Shown here: piece by piece, positions 9,225 through 19,290 of the stretch
Position numbering within the stretch: the stretch's first letter is position 1
How the letters are laid out: each line of letters opens with the position of its first letter
Assembly: GCA_012845835.1 (NCBI GenBank)
Contig: JABAKD010000018.1
Coordinates: 1,930,616 to 1,994,615, forward strand
Direction: 5' to 3'
From: Undaria pinnatifida
Taxonomy: Eukaryota; Sar; Phaeophyceae; Laminariales; Alariaceae
Length of the DNA: 64,000 bases
Position numbers and translations under genes: made by a program
Notes under the pieces: model-generated
Databases searched by the model: none
Told to the model about the DNA's origin: nothing
What the model saw: the letters and a program-made list of their open reading frames with translations, nothing else

Positions 9225-10163
9225 TGGTCACAGGCTCCTGTAACTCTGGAGCTGAAAAATACCCCAGGTAAAAAACACAAATATGCCAAAGATGGTACAC
9301 GCATATATCACAGCTGACGCAATTCATGCCGCCGCCAGAAGCGAAAAAAATAAAATCGGTAGTCAACCTACAATGTGCCAGGTCTATACTGGTGCATACG
9401 TCTCGCTACTACTCGCGCCTGAAAAAACTGATCATGTCGCTTGCCGCCTAGGAAAGACTGCCACGTATATATTTCATGTAGGACCATTCACTACCTATAT
9501 GCACGTCAGACTCAAGTCAATTGAAAAAAAAGAAACAGCGAAAAAAAAATAAGAGAAAACGAAATAAATGAAAGAAAGAAAATCGAGATCGGGAAGAAGA
9601 AAGGAAATAAAATAAAATACATGAAAAGGCAAGACAAGAAGAGGAAGCAAGGAAAGGAAAAGGGAAACAACGTCATACCAGCAGACCCTAGGAATTTACT
9701 AAAGCCGGCAATGGGCCCATAGAGCATTAATGGCACTGGGGGGAAATCTCGACAACGCGAAGAAGTCAGGTGCGCGTTACGCTATCTTGTTACGGCTCCA
9801 CAAACTTCAAGACGGTGATGGCCAGACCCTATTAGTCGTTTGGGCAGGACGCCCCCCCTCCCCCCCCCCTTCCTCCCTCCCCGCTTCCCTTCTCTTCTCT
9901 CCTCGCCCCCCCCCCTCCCCCCTCCCTCCCCCCCTCCTTTTCCACCCCCTCCCTCCCCTTTCCCCCCTCGCCCCGCCCCCCCCAGCCGCTTAGAGATGCC
10001 GATGGTCGATGTTGCTACCGCGGCCTTTGCATATCGCCCTGAAGCTCTGCGTCTCTCCGCCTCATACAATTTCCCCAAGAAAAACTCGTCTGTCTCCTCT
10101 ACCCGTCGAAACCATGTGCCCGTCTTCTGAGCAGCCTTTCGTCACCCTTCGAACTTCCCTCCA
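9225..10163 (-). mobile_element. LINE copy 2, reverse orientation, cut by the gap
   Basis: The minus strand gives the same C-terminal RT region as copy 1 (GKLYEAERRRASGRYAKAA, ISKRL). A long G-rich tract follows (9850-9985 on the plus strand as C-rich), then the shared 3' region with CCTAGGGTCTGCTGGTATGA and a pyrimidine tract. The homologous 3' end is near 9225. The 5' side disappears into the run of N. Confidence 0.85.
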
Positions 10164-10663
10164 NNNNNNNNNNNNNNNNNNNNNNNNNNNNNNNNNNNNN
10201 NNNNNNNNNNNNNNNNNNNNNNNNNNNNNNNNNNNNNNNNNNNNNNNNNNNNNNNNNNNNNNNNNNNNNNNNNNNNNNNNNNNNNNNNNNNNNNNNNNNN
10301 NNNNNNNNNNNNNNNNNNNNNNNNNNNNNNNNNNNNNNNNNNNNNNNNNNNNNNNNNNNNNNNNNNNNNNNNNNNNNNNNNNNNNNNNNNNNNNNNNNNN
10401 NNNNNNNNNNNNNNNNNNNNNNNNNNNNNNNNNNNNNNNNNNNNNNNNNNNNNNNNNNNNNNNNNNNNNNNNNNNNNNNNNNNNNNNNNNNNNNNNNNNN
10501 NNNNNNNNNNNNNNNNNNNNNNNNNNNNNNNNNNNNNNNNNNNNNNNNNNNNNNNNNNNNNNNNNNNNNNNNNNNNNNNNNNNNNNNNNNNNNNNNNNNN
10601 NNNNNNNNNNNNNNNNNNNNNNNNNNNNNNNNNNNNNNNNNNNNNNNNNNNNNNNNNNNNNNN
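10164..10663. other. Assembly gap of exactly 500 N
   Basis: Bases 10164-10663 are all N. A round 500 suggests a placeholder of unknown true size. The left flank is LINE RT and the right flank is MOD sequence. Open frames that cross it are meaningless. Confidence 1.
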
Positions 10664-11400
10664 GCCTAGACCTAGCACCACACGTATACCACGCCCCTAC
10701 ATCTAAGCCACCTAAAGCCCTTCCCAGCCCCGCCCCCCCCCTCCCCTCCCCACTCCCCCCACCCATCCCACCCCCACCCCCTCGAACGCTCCACCCTCTA
10801 CTCACTGATTGTACGACTTACAGGATATACATGATAAACAGGTGCATTATTTCCGAAACCGTCATATTTATCCCCTTAGAAGGATGTATAGTTTCCACGC
10901 ACAGATTGAGCTGGCCAACCCGCCCCGCCCCCGTCCCAACCTCCCCCCCCCATGATAGTTTCCACGCACAAATTGAGCTGCCCAGCACGTCGCCCTCCCC
11001 CCCCCCCCCCCCCTTCCCTTCCCCCCCCCCCCCCTCCAACCCCGCCCTCTTTTCATCAAAAACAGGCCCACACGTCCTTCAAAACGCCGCCCTCCCCTCA
11101 CCGGATATTCGAGTTACAGGATTCACTTGATATACGGGTGCATTTCCTTCCACAGCTGTCAGATTTTGTCCCCCTCAGAAACAGGTTCTATAGTTTCCGC
11201 GCACAGACTGACAAACATCACCCTTTTGACCCTGAAAGCTACACTGTAGTTGCAAGGGGAGTCGCCGACCTCTATCCTTGATGAGGACACACAACCCGCA
11301 ATACGCGCGATCGGAGTATCACACACACAGCTTGCAAAGATGAGTTTCGAGACAAAATCTTCGATCTCACAGCTGGAGTGTATTTCATTTTTCATAATAA
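10664..11400 (-). mobile_element. MOD composite element, copy 2
   Basis: Emerges from the gap at the CACGTATACCACGCCCCTAC block, passes through four C-run modules (each with a TATAGTTTCC block) and ends in a D-end at 11330-11400. The 10665-10960 part parallels 2150-2420 of copy 1. Confidence 0.7.
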
Positions 11401-11804
11401 TAATCATGTCGTGGTCCGCAGTTCGGAGACTACTAGTAGCTCGCTGCAGAATACTGACAAGCACGCCCGGTTTTTTAGTAGTGAGTGGTTGTCGAACCAG
11501 GTTTCAGGTTACCGAGTGCTTTGATTTATGTTACTTACGACGAGACATTCCCTGGACTGAGCCTTCTGTGTTCTATTCAATGAAAATACAGAGCCCAACT
11601 AATAATAGCGCGATTATCACGGATAGATACGGCCACGCCCGATCTTTCCGGCCAGAAACAAAATTAAAGTTACCACATAGTCCGGAACCAATAACGGTCC
11701 TGAGGCTGGAAGTTACGAAATTACTCGATCGGTCGGTGTCGAAGCTACGTAATAGCCGGGTCGCCCGGGTGGCGTATAAGGTTATGCTCGAGTCTGATAT
11801 ATTT
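11401..11804 (+). other. Unique 0.4-kb segment between two MOD copies
   Basis: No counterpart elsewhere in the window. It keeps one plus-strand frame open throughout (roughly 130 codons here, extended at both sides by MOD sequence). The peptide includes FDLCYLRRDIPWTEPSVFYS and LRLEVTKLLDRSVSKLRNSR. I see no known motif, and the flanking repeat supplies both ends of the frame, so coding is unproven. Confidence 0.3.
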
Positions 11805-12236
11805 ATAGCTTACATGCACAAATTGCCCTCCCCCCCCCCCCCCCCCCCCCCCCCGCCCCCCTCCAAACCCGCTCGCTTTTGATCAAAACCAGGCCCCCCC
11901 TTTCCCTTCACAGCTGTCAGATTTTGTCCCCCTCAGAAACGGGTTTTATAGTTTCCGCGCACAGACTGGCTAAAATCATCCTGTTGACCCTGACAGCTAC
12001 ACTGTAGCTGTAAGGGGAGTCGCCGACCTATATCCTTAATGAGGACACACAACTCGTAATGCGCGCGATCGGAGTATCACACACAGCTTGCAAAGATGAG
12101 TTTCGACGAAATCTTCGATCTCACAGCTGGAGTGTATTTTAATTTTTTTAATATATATCACACACAGCTTGCAAAGATGAGTTTCGACGAAATCTTCGAT
12201 CTCACAGCTGGAGTGTATTTAAATTTTTTTAATAAA
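11805..12236 (-). mobile_element. MOD end, copy 3, with duplicated D-end
   Basis: Nearly identical to 2527-2870. The last 81 bp (from TATCACACACAGCTTGC through the TTTTTAATATA stretch) occur twice in tandem, at 12075-12155 and 12156-12236. This parallels the 110-bp triplication of the same end at 22041. Confidence 0.75.
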
Positions 12237-12240
12237 TATA

Positions 12241-12507
12241 TATATGTCAGTTTCGTGCGTTACAACCCAACCGAGTGCATACTCGTATAAACTCGTGGGG
12301 ACTTTGTTCTGTGCACAAACCGACTTGCGGAAAGCGCGAGAGCGTGAGTTAGCAACACTTAATGAAACCTCGACGAGCAGTGGGATTGCTGAACCCTGAA
12401 CGCGATAAAACTTGAACGCCAGAACCGGGGGGGAGAAGGGACGACACCTGTGACCACGGCTTGTTGTCCAGAACCTGGAAAAGGAAAGTAGATGTGTGTG
12501 AAAAAAA
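12241..12507 (+). mobile_element. SINE-F copy 1
   Basis: Starts in the decayed tRNA-like part (GTCAGTTTCGTGCGTTAC), continues with GAGTGCATACTCGT, GACTTGCGGAAAGCGCGAGA, a G-run and GACGACACCTGTGACCACGG, and ends GTGTGTGAAAAAAA. The A tail and the fixed 3' end shared with four other copies support a retroposed SINE. The A-box half of the head is missing here. Confidence 0.7.
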
Positions 12508-12832
12508 GGGCATATTATTTGTTTACGCTTATCTTCTTGACACTTCTTACTTGATATCTGGTAACGTAATAGGTTGGGCGCGGTCCGCACTTTGGAGGTC
12601 GTGGTCGGACCTTCCGCATTTTATTTTCAAATTTGCGCACTCAGGAGTATCGCTCTGTGCGAAGCGGCGCAGCCGCATTCCTGGCAAGTTGTGGTCCGTT
12701 TGCGATCAAGATTGGAGTTTGCAAGGGTGAGCGGGGTAGCTGTAGGGGCTGGGTTGGGTCTACGAACGTACTTTACAGAGAGCCGGAAAGTAGATAATGT
12801 GAAAAAAAAGGGGTAGGGGGTAAAGCATCAAT
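12508..12832. other. No gene seen; SINE-F tail fragment
   Basis: Bases about 12770-12812 end in GCCGGAAAGTAGATAATGTG followed by eight A, matching the SINE-F tail. The rest (12508-12770) has an open frame but nothing recognisable. Confidence 0.4.
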
Positions 12833-13072
12833 CCCTGAGCTCATCACACGATTCCTGAGCTCAATTACTTTTTATTTCGAAGGCATCTCGTTCGCACAAC
12901 CCGACCAAGTCTGCTGCTATCTATGCCATTTTCGAGTCCTAAACAAGTACTACGTACTCGTGAAATGACTTGACTACAGTATACGACCGCCAGTTCCTCG
13001 CTCGAGGAGCTCAACCGGACAGGGAGTTCATTAGTCAATCCAACAACTGCAACCCCTACGGTGGGGTGACTC
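12833..13072 (+). mobile_element. MITE-D copy 4, left terminus lost
   Basis: Starts within the family at CTGAGCTCATCACACG. It contains CTCGTTCGCACAACCCGACC, CGTACTCGTGAAATGACTTG and the GCAACCCCTACGGTGGGGTGACTC terminal region. The left inverted repeat is absent. Confidence 0.7.
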
Positions 13073-14079
13073 TCTCTCCGGTTTTTTTTTTCCCTGTCTA
13101 ACACCAAGGGATTTGTTCCCTCATGCCGGGCGTGCGGTGCCAACAATAAGGATTATTTTTCAGGAAAAAAAAAAACGGAGCCCTTTTTTACCGGAGTAAC
13201 CGCCCCTCATCTTTGACTGGAACACTATTGTAGTGTACACTAACTTGCTGCGACAGAGAGGAAGCACTAATTTTGTGTCTGGTGTACGATGTTTTAAGCA
13301 GATGGGGCTCGTGAACCCAAAATTGTTGGGATATCATAGTCTGTATATATATTTTTTACACGCTATCATTTTTCTATTTTTTTAGGCCATGGTTTGTTCG
13401 TCGGGCTGAACATTCACCTTGCTCAAAAGCAGGCGTCTAGGTGAGGTATAGACTATGGTGGAGCTCTTCAAGTTGACGAGCCTCACGGGAACAAAGCGTG
13501 CGCGCTCCCTGTCTCTCTATCGTACTAGGTCCATTTTTTCGTACAAAGAGAATGCAAGCAGTATTGTTTTTTTAACTACCCTGCAAGGCGTCGCTCACTT
13601 CAGCGTTTCCTCGACACGGGTTTCAGACTCCAGCACAAAAGGCGCACCCCTTTCGTAGCATGGCGCGCCAATTGCGCTCATGGTCTGCCCGCAGCAGTAG
13701 TAGTAATTCTTTTGAAACGGCAGCCCACGTTTGGTTTCTAGGAACTCAGGCTTAGTGTAGTTTGTACCGTTTGCATGTATCAACGAGTTGTCACGGCAGA
13801 AAGCGGTATACGATCGTCACATCTCCTCCCCTCTGATATCGGACCCGGGGGTCCCGGGGTGTCAAACGGTTACAGAAGGATCCCCAACTCCATCCCGCTG
13901 ATAAATGTATCGCAAGTGTGGTTCGGGCCACAGATTATAGAACAATTACGAGAGATGTAGCTTTAACGCATAAAGACGAGCCCCTTAGACTGACCCAAAA
14001 TTGTCGAAAATGCCGTTCATTCTTCCCTGGCAATGATAGATGATAGGATGAAACAAGAAAGCGAAGAAAAACATTGCAT
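13073..14079. other. No gene recognised; decayed MITE-B core
   Basis: Bases about 13285-13410 hold diverged MITE-B blocks (GGGGCTCGTGAACCCAAAAT, TAGGCCATGG). A 62-codon minus-strand frame at 13595-13783 (peptide containing NYYYCCGQTMSAIGAPCYER) has a gene-like look but no known domain. No splice or start evidence supports it. Confidence 0.35.
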
Positions 14080-14339
14080 GATCAAGGCTACGTTCGTAAG
14101 GGAAAGTAAAACCCCATGCACCAGCGACTTCTGTAGCTCTTTGACGAGACGGCGCGTTGGGTGATTTTTTTTGTTTGGCGCGACGTAAGCTAACCATTCG
14201 GTTAGCGATTCGCATCGAAAATACAGAGCAAGACGAAAGCCTAAAAGCCTCAAGGAACGGGGAAGTCACTCGCGCGAGAGATCCCGAGCCACTGCCACAA
14301 GAAAAAAAAAAAACGTAACCGCCGTACCGTAACCTTCGC
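14080..14339 (+). mobile_element. MITE-C copy 1
   Basis: Left terminus GATCAAGGCTACG, right terminus TACCGTAACCTTCGCC. The right subterminal palindrome is present as TCACTCGCGCGAGAGA, followed by CCGAGCCACTGCC. The left palindrome has decayed. Length is 260 bp. Confidence 0.7.
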
Positions 14340-15219
14340 CACACATAAATATTGTCCCGAGTCGCCATGGGAACGTGCTGTGTTACGCAGGCCGCCTTCT
14401 CGCTATGAGCTGGGAGGGTAATCAAGCAACACGAAAAGTCTGACAAGCAACGAACAAAGCCATAGCTCAAACTCAACCCAAGACCAGAAAAAAACAAAAT
14501 GGAAGCGATTATCTACAACAAACCGACCCACACACCGCTGGAAAAAAGAAACCGATTAAGCGCAGAGGCGACGCAAAAATCAGCTAATCATGCCCGCGTC
14601 TCGAGATTCATCTAGGTTACGTTGAACCCCTGTACGAACGCGCTCGCCATTACAGGTCTACTTGTAGACGCCAAGAGCTTCGAGCTGCGCCCGTGAATGT
14701 CGCGTAGCGCACCGGAGAAGAGAACGCTCGATACCGATTCCGTGGGGAGACACGTAGCGCGCCAGAGAAGAGTTAACATTGCTAGTCCAAGAATGGAACA
14801 GAAGGTATCCCATCCCTAGCGGCGATCGGTTGATCTGATCAACCCACTACAAACCCTCGTCGCCCTTGCAACAAAGGCGAGCCATGTTGGCAACACTGTG
14901 GCAACTTTACGAACGCCATGAAGCTGGTAGATGGCAAATACGACGGGCGTGTGTGGTGCCGAGGTGCCAGGAAGCCGTCGAGAGGTAAGCCTGCATAACC
15001 CAAGGGAATGCGAAAAAGTGGCACAGCGAGGGGAGGGGTTGGTTCACTAACGAAGCAGTACATTGGTCAGTGGTGCCTGTCTATTCCTTACTGGTGAGTC
15101 CTTTAATATGGCGGGAAGAGAGTTATATAGCGTAGTGCGGGTTAGTACGAAGGTTCAGCGTGTCGCTCCCGCTTCCAGTTGGCGTGCGGCGTGCGACTAA
15201 CGTGCGGCGGAATAATCAA
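14340..15219. other. 880 bp without recognised gene or repeat
   Basis: One of the few stretches not shared with the rest of the window. A short plus-strand reading at 14865-14965 gives a Cys/His-containing peptide (CWQHCGNFTNAM). I cannot show it is a zinc knuckle. Repeated phrases CGTAGCGCACCGGAGAAGAG and CGTAGCGCGCCAGAGAAGAG (about 14703 and 14754) form a small direct repeat. It may be a retroelement leader or LTR, but no LTR pair was seen. Confidence 0.35.
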
Positions 15220-15528
15220 CGACCGAAATTACGGTGGGGGGGGGGTCACTTTACGCGTTTTTTTTCTTGGCAGTGGCTGTGGGTTCTCTCGCGCAAGTGC
15301 TGACCCCCCTCTTCCTGCCGGTCTCCGGTTTTTAGCACTGTTTTTATTTTGCGATTAAAAATCTCAAGGGAAGCGTTATCTATGCTGCGCTGAGGAGGTG
15401 CAGAGTGACTCGTGCGAGTACGATAGCTTAAAGCCGGTAGTGGAAAAGGGGGGTATACCGTAACATCATCATAACGTCATCATAACACCGTCGTAATATC
15501 CCCGCTACTAATACCGTAGCCTTCGTCT
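15220..15528 (-). mobile_element. MITE-C copy 2, source-type for the satellite monomer
   Basis: Reverse MITE-C. The left edge is GACCGAAATTACGG, the palindromes are diverged (CTCTCGCGCAAGTG, GACTCGTGCGAGTA), and the right edge is TACCGTAGCCTTCGTC. Its terminal 75 bp, read in reverse, are one unit of the 19291-20480 satellite (GGCTACGGTATTAGTAG then GGGGATATTACGACGGTG, GTTATGATG). This shows the monomer is a normal part of some MITE-C copies. Confidence 0.75.
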
Positions 15529-18104
15529 AGCGTGTATGTCAGCAGCGGGGGGCACGGGCATCCAAGCCGGTCGTTGTGACGGACGAAGTGCAAGGTGAGG
15601 AAGAAGTCCCATAAGAGGAGCTTAGATGAGTCGATACGGGTCAGCGCGGTCGCGGTCGGTCGGGTAGAGTGGATGCTGTGGGGCCAAGGTAAGCGGCAAG
15701 AGCTGTGTCCGAGACCGCGTACGGAGTCGGTCACGGTCGTGGCACTCGAAGTGGGGTGGTAACATGCCGGATGAATTGTCGATGGTCGCCAGCGGTCTCC
15801 AAGCCAGAGCCAACAGCAGGTGGTGCAGTGCTTCTGGCTGCTGCCGTTCGTCAGCGCGTCCAAGCAAAGAACCATTGCCCTAAGGCAGCAGTGAAGTCGG
15901 AGGCGCCAGAGTGCAAGGCGTTGAAGGGTCTGGCGTAATCAGCGATCGCCGTGGAGTTTGCGCTCCGTATATATTTCGTTGAAGAAGGAGCATTCTGGGC
16001 AACAGTGGTTGAGTAAAAGGGTGGAGGTTCTGGTGAGCCCCTGCTGCCGTTGAAGAGAACCGCCCAACACCGAAGGAAAGCTGTGTCGACGGTGCGCCAA
16101 ATTTACCCGCGGCTGGGACGTCGATCGAAGGTGGTGACGGAGGCTTCAACACGGGCGACTATTCTCCCCCAAGGAGAGCACAAAACGGGTACTCTCCCAT
16201 GCGTTGTCTGGGTGCGCCGAAAAAAAGTTCGGAAAAGGCGAAAGGGAACCCGCTCAAAACAGCACTGACAGGGATGCGCATCAGACTACCCAAACCCAGC
16301 ACCATCAGGGTGGGCACCTGCCCGCCCTAGCCAACACGACGGGTCGGTGGATAACGAGCGCGAAGGCTGCAGACCCAGCTTGTAGATACCGAAGACCCAG
16401 CTGGTAAACCCTCTGTCGTCCTGGTCCTTGGCCGTTTCTGGCGAATGGGACAGGGAAAAGGCGTTGCCTTGTTGGTACTCAACGCTGCAGTCGACCGTGG
16501 TGAAATACTCGAGCCACCGCTGAACGCGCGAGTTGTAGCCGCCCGCTTGGCCGATGCTCCATACAATGTCTTGTGGCCCAAGAAGCATCGTTGAGCGTAA
16601 CAGTCCCCCCGACGAGGCGGGTGGCGTTTTCTGATAGCGCGAGGTTAGGGCCGACACAAGAGGCGATGGTCAGCTCTTCAGCGCTGTCATCAGCCTGCGT
16701 GTCAGAGAAATAGAACGGAAACTAGGCAGAAGGGTCTGGGCAAGCGCGGACAGTTGCCAAAGGGCGAGGCGGCGGCGTTGATCAAATCTGCTTTAATTCT
16801 GTCAGTCGCGGCAGGAGTGCAGAAAAATATAAGAGGATGCGGGATGTGCCCAAACAGCCTCGCGTATGCTAGTGGTGTAGCAAGAGGCAGAAAGTACATT
16901 AGCGAGAAAAATGTTCCTCCGCACCGGCGGCGTTAGCTGACCCTGGGACCGTTTACCCGGCGGCAGATGTGTCGTAAAGTGTATACAGGGCTTACTTCAG
17001 GCAAAAGTTTTACGACACCCTTTTCTCTGTGAACGGTTGGCTAAAGCGCCGAAAGAATAGGCGTTCTCCCGTTCGTGGTCCACACCGACCGAGTGAAAAA
17101 TCCCCACGCCTCGATCAATGCGTACTTGCGCCCGCGCGGATCTGGTGGGGCCAAAATTATGCATAATACGCGGTGGACCTGGTAGACCGAGACGTTTTCG
17201 CCATTCAGACTTCTCCGCCCAAGAACATGGCACGCCATTAACGAAAAATGAGAGGGACCATCTTAAAATATCTGAAGGGGGCAGCCAGAGCAACACCACC
17301 GCCTCCGCTGAATACTCGCGAGTAGGGTCAAAGACCGACCGAGCGGGGCTGACGATGGCCGCAATGGCGGCTTGCATAGCATGTAGTATGATTCTCTAAA
17401 AACACTGGAACCTCTGAGGAGCCCGAGAAGCTCCCTCCCGCGGATTTCTGGCCTGGTGACATCGTCATTTGTGTGACAAATTGCCAGAATGTTGTCTTGC
17501 TGCGCCCGTAGGTCGTTGACCCGGGGAGGCTCAGGTTGTCCTGAATTGCTTCTGCTTGACGAGAGACACGGCCGTTCAGTAAATTGGTGGGGTGCGCACT
17601 CTGATTGATCTGACCGAAGGCCGTGTCATCTCGGACTCGTCGGCCAGTTTCAGGCTGTTCTTGCTCCACTGCCAACGATGGAGTACCGACCCCAGGAAGA
17701 AGCATGCTTGACGACGACTGGGGGCCTGCGGACCCAATTGACTGAGTCTTACAACGGTTTATGGGTGGTTTGAGACTAAGGTGTCAACTGGAGAGGGATT
17801 TTTCTCTATATATCGTCTGAAGAATGTGAGCGAGGTAGGAAATCTTGTCCACTCCTTCTTGATGGGAGAAAGGGTAGAGCCCACCGCCAACACATGGACA
17901 CTCAGAGTCGAGAGCCTATATTAGATCTTGGCGTTTCGGTGTCCGCCTGCCGCCACTTCAAATCGACCGCTGGCGCATGGCCGGATCGAGGAGGGCGGAG
18001 ACACCCTCGCTGAAGATCGCAGAGCGACGAGCAGGCCCTGCAGCGTTGTGTTCCGCGGTAAGTGGCTAAAGGGGGCGGAGCTTGATATACTGGCTCCTTT
18101 ACCT
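15529..18104. other. Low-repeat region with retrotransposon scraps
   Basis: Long minus-strand frames occur (15480-15875, 16286-16657, 16997-17377, 17328-17705). Only 16412-16540 contains something I recognise (gypsy RNase H). If a Ty3/gypsy element once ran leftward here, integrase would be expected at 15529-16300 and RT at 16700-17700. I see no intact motif of either. The rest is unassigned. Confidence 0.35.
16412..16540 (-). pseudogene. Ty3/gypsy RNase H tail, relic
   Basis: The minus strand reads NSRVQRWLEYFTTVDCSVEY then QQGNAFSLSHSPETAKDQDD. Known gypsy RNase H-connection regions have R-(V/I)-x-RW-L-E, an acidic/aromatic stretch, EYR-K-G and then D-x-LSR. Here the NADFLSR part has lost residues, so it is degenerate. 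No LTRs, gag or integrase were found nearby. Recognition is by pattern memory. Confidence 0.5.
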
Positions 18105-18445
18105 TGAGCATATATGCTGAGCGGGACAACACCCGTAGCAAAGGTTCCTGTCGCCGAGAAATAAGTACGTGGCTTAGGGCAACACCTCTCTAAGGGCGGG
18201 TTCCCGTCGCCGTTTTGAAAGCCATGTCTGGGCGGGACAGCGCTCATAGCGCGGGTGTCCGTCGCCGTAACAGAGCCGTGACTGAGGAGAAAAACACTCG
18301 AAGCACGGGTTTCAGCTGCTGTCAAAATGCGGTATGTCTGAGAGGAACAGCGCTCGAAGAAAGCATTCACGTCTCCGGAAAAAGGTCGTTGCTGAAGGAA
18401 ACAGCGTTAGAAGCGCAGATGCACATCGACGGAACGGGACCAAGC
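18105..18445 (+). repeat. Degenerate minisatellite, about 56-bp period, six units
   Basis: Six diverged units carry the same landmarks: GGGACAGCGCTC-like, then GCGGGT-like, then GTCGCCGT-like. Landmarks recur at spacings of 53-58 bp. On the minus strand the first four units read through as about 19-residue repeats (for example TRAMSAVPPRHGFQNGDG). Nothing like it occurs elsewhere in the window. It could be a fossil coding repeat or simple minisatellite. Confidence 0.6.
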
Positions 18446-18639
18446 CTATGGCAGGAAGTGCTAATTCCAGCGTCCCTTCAAGTACTATCGAGCTTGACAA
18501 AAAATACATCCCCCAAACATGATGGAAAGTGTTTATCGCTGACTTAGACCAGACGCTTTGGGGGCGGCGTTGGTTTGGAACGGCGTTTCATACAGTGGGG
18601 GAGTGGCACGGGCTTTCTGCTACTACGACCCCAAGGATA

Positions 18640-18884
18640 GGGCAAGGACTAGAGGTGCACCACGTTTTTTCTGAGGTTCCTCGGTTTGAGATCTAATTAC
18701 CTCCCCCAGGAACTGATTTGGACTGAAATAAAACTGCTACTGGTTGTCCAATCCCATGGCCTAGGTCAACGACGAGAATCATGCAAAAGTAATTGGCTTA
18801 TATCCGACGACTTTGGGGTAAGGAGCACCGTCCTTCAAAAACCATTTACGATGAAAAGTGATACCTCTTTCATAGCATACGTCC
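18640..18884 (-). mobile_element. MITE-B copy, reverse
   Basis: AGGTGCACCACGTTTTTTCTGAGG begins the recognisable part. CCCATGGCCTAGGTCAACGA, TTTGGGGTAAGGAGC and GATACCTCTTTCATAGCATACGTC follow in family order. The 113-codon frame that starts here is MITE-derived for about half its length. Confidence 0.75.
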
Positions 18885-19290
18885 AAGGGGGGTACAACTA
18901 TTTTCGCTACACGAATTATTTCGCACGATTTGATTCGCGCGCGGTAGCTAGCCATGTAATCGTTCCGGATTCATTTCACGCTTTTAAAACACAGAACAAA
19001 AGCTACCTCAACACCGAAAAGGAATAGGGGCGCCACACGCGGGAGTGACCACGTGGCCACCGCAAAGGGAAAATGTTCCTTTGACGTGGCAGTCTCGGTC
19101 TGCACGCTTTCTCAGATGCGAGAGGATATCTGAGCTAGTAGAGAGAAATGACGAAAACGTAGTCAAGAAAACAAACACGCAAGCAAGCAACAAGGCTGCT
19201 AGCACGCAAGCGAGCATGCGACGCAAGCCACCTCCCACCAGCGTGAGGAGAAAAGGTCGAACGACCAGTAAGGAGTCGCGGGCTAGACAG
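18885..19290 (+). other. Unassigned, gene-like plus-strand frame ending in the satellite
   Basis: From about 19045 a frame reads RCERISELVERNDENVVKKT and a Lys/Arg-rich stretch (RRKPPPTSVRRKGRT) before running into satellite sequence and stopping at 19423-19425. The composition is plausible for a basic tail. There is no domain, and the C-terminal third is repeat. Bases 19040-19085 resemble a MITE-C right end (GGGAGTGACCACGTGG). Confidence 0.3.

Noticed and set aside
10009-11130. 373-residue open frame
   Set aside because: Most of it is the 500-N gap, and the rest is C-run translation.
11250-11882. 210-residue protein
   Set aside because: Both ends are MOD repeat. Only the middle is unique, and it is reported separately with low confidence.
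18686-19027. 113-residue protein
   Set aside because: More than half is MITE-B in reverse.
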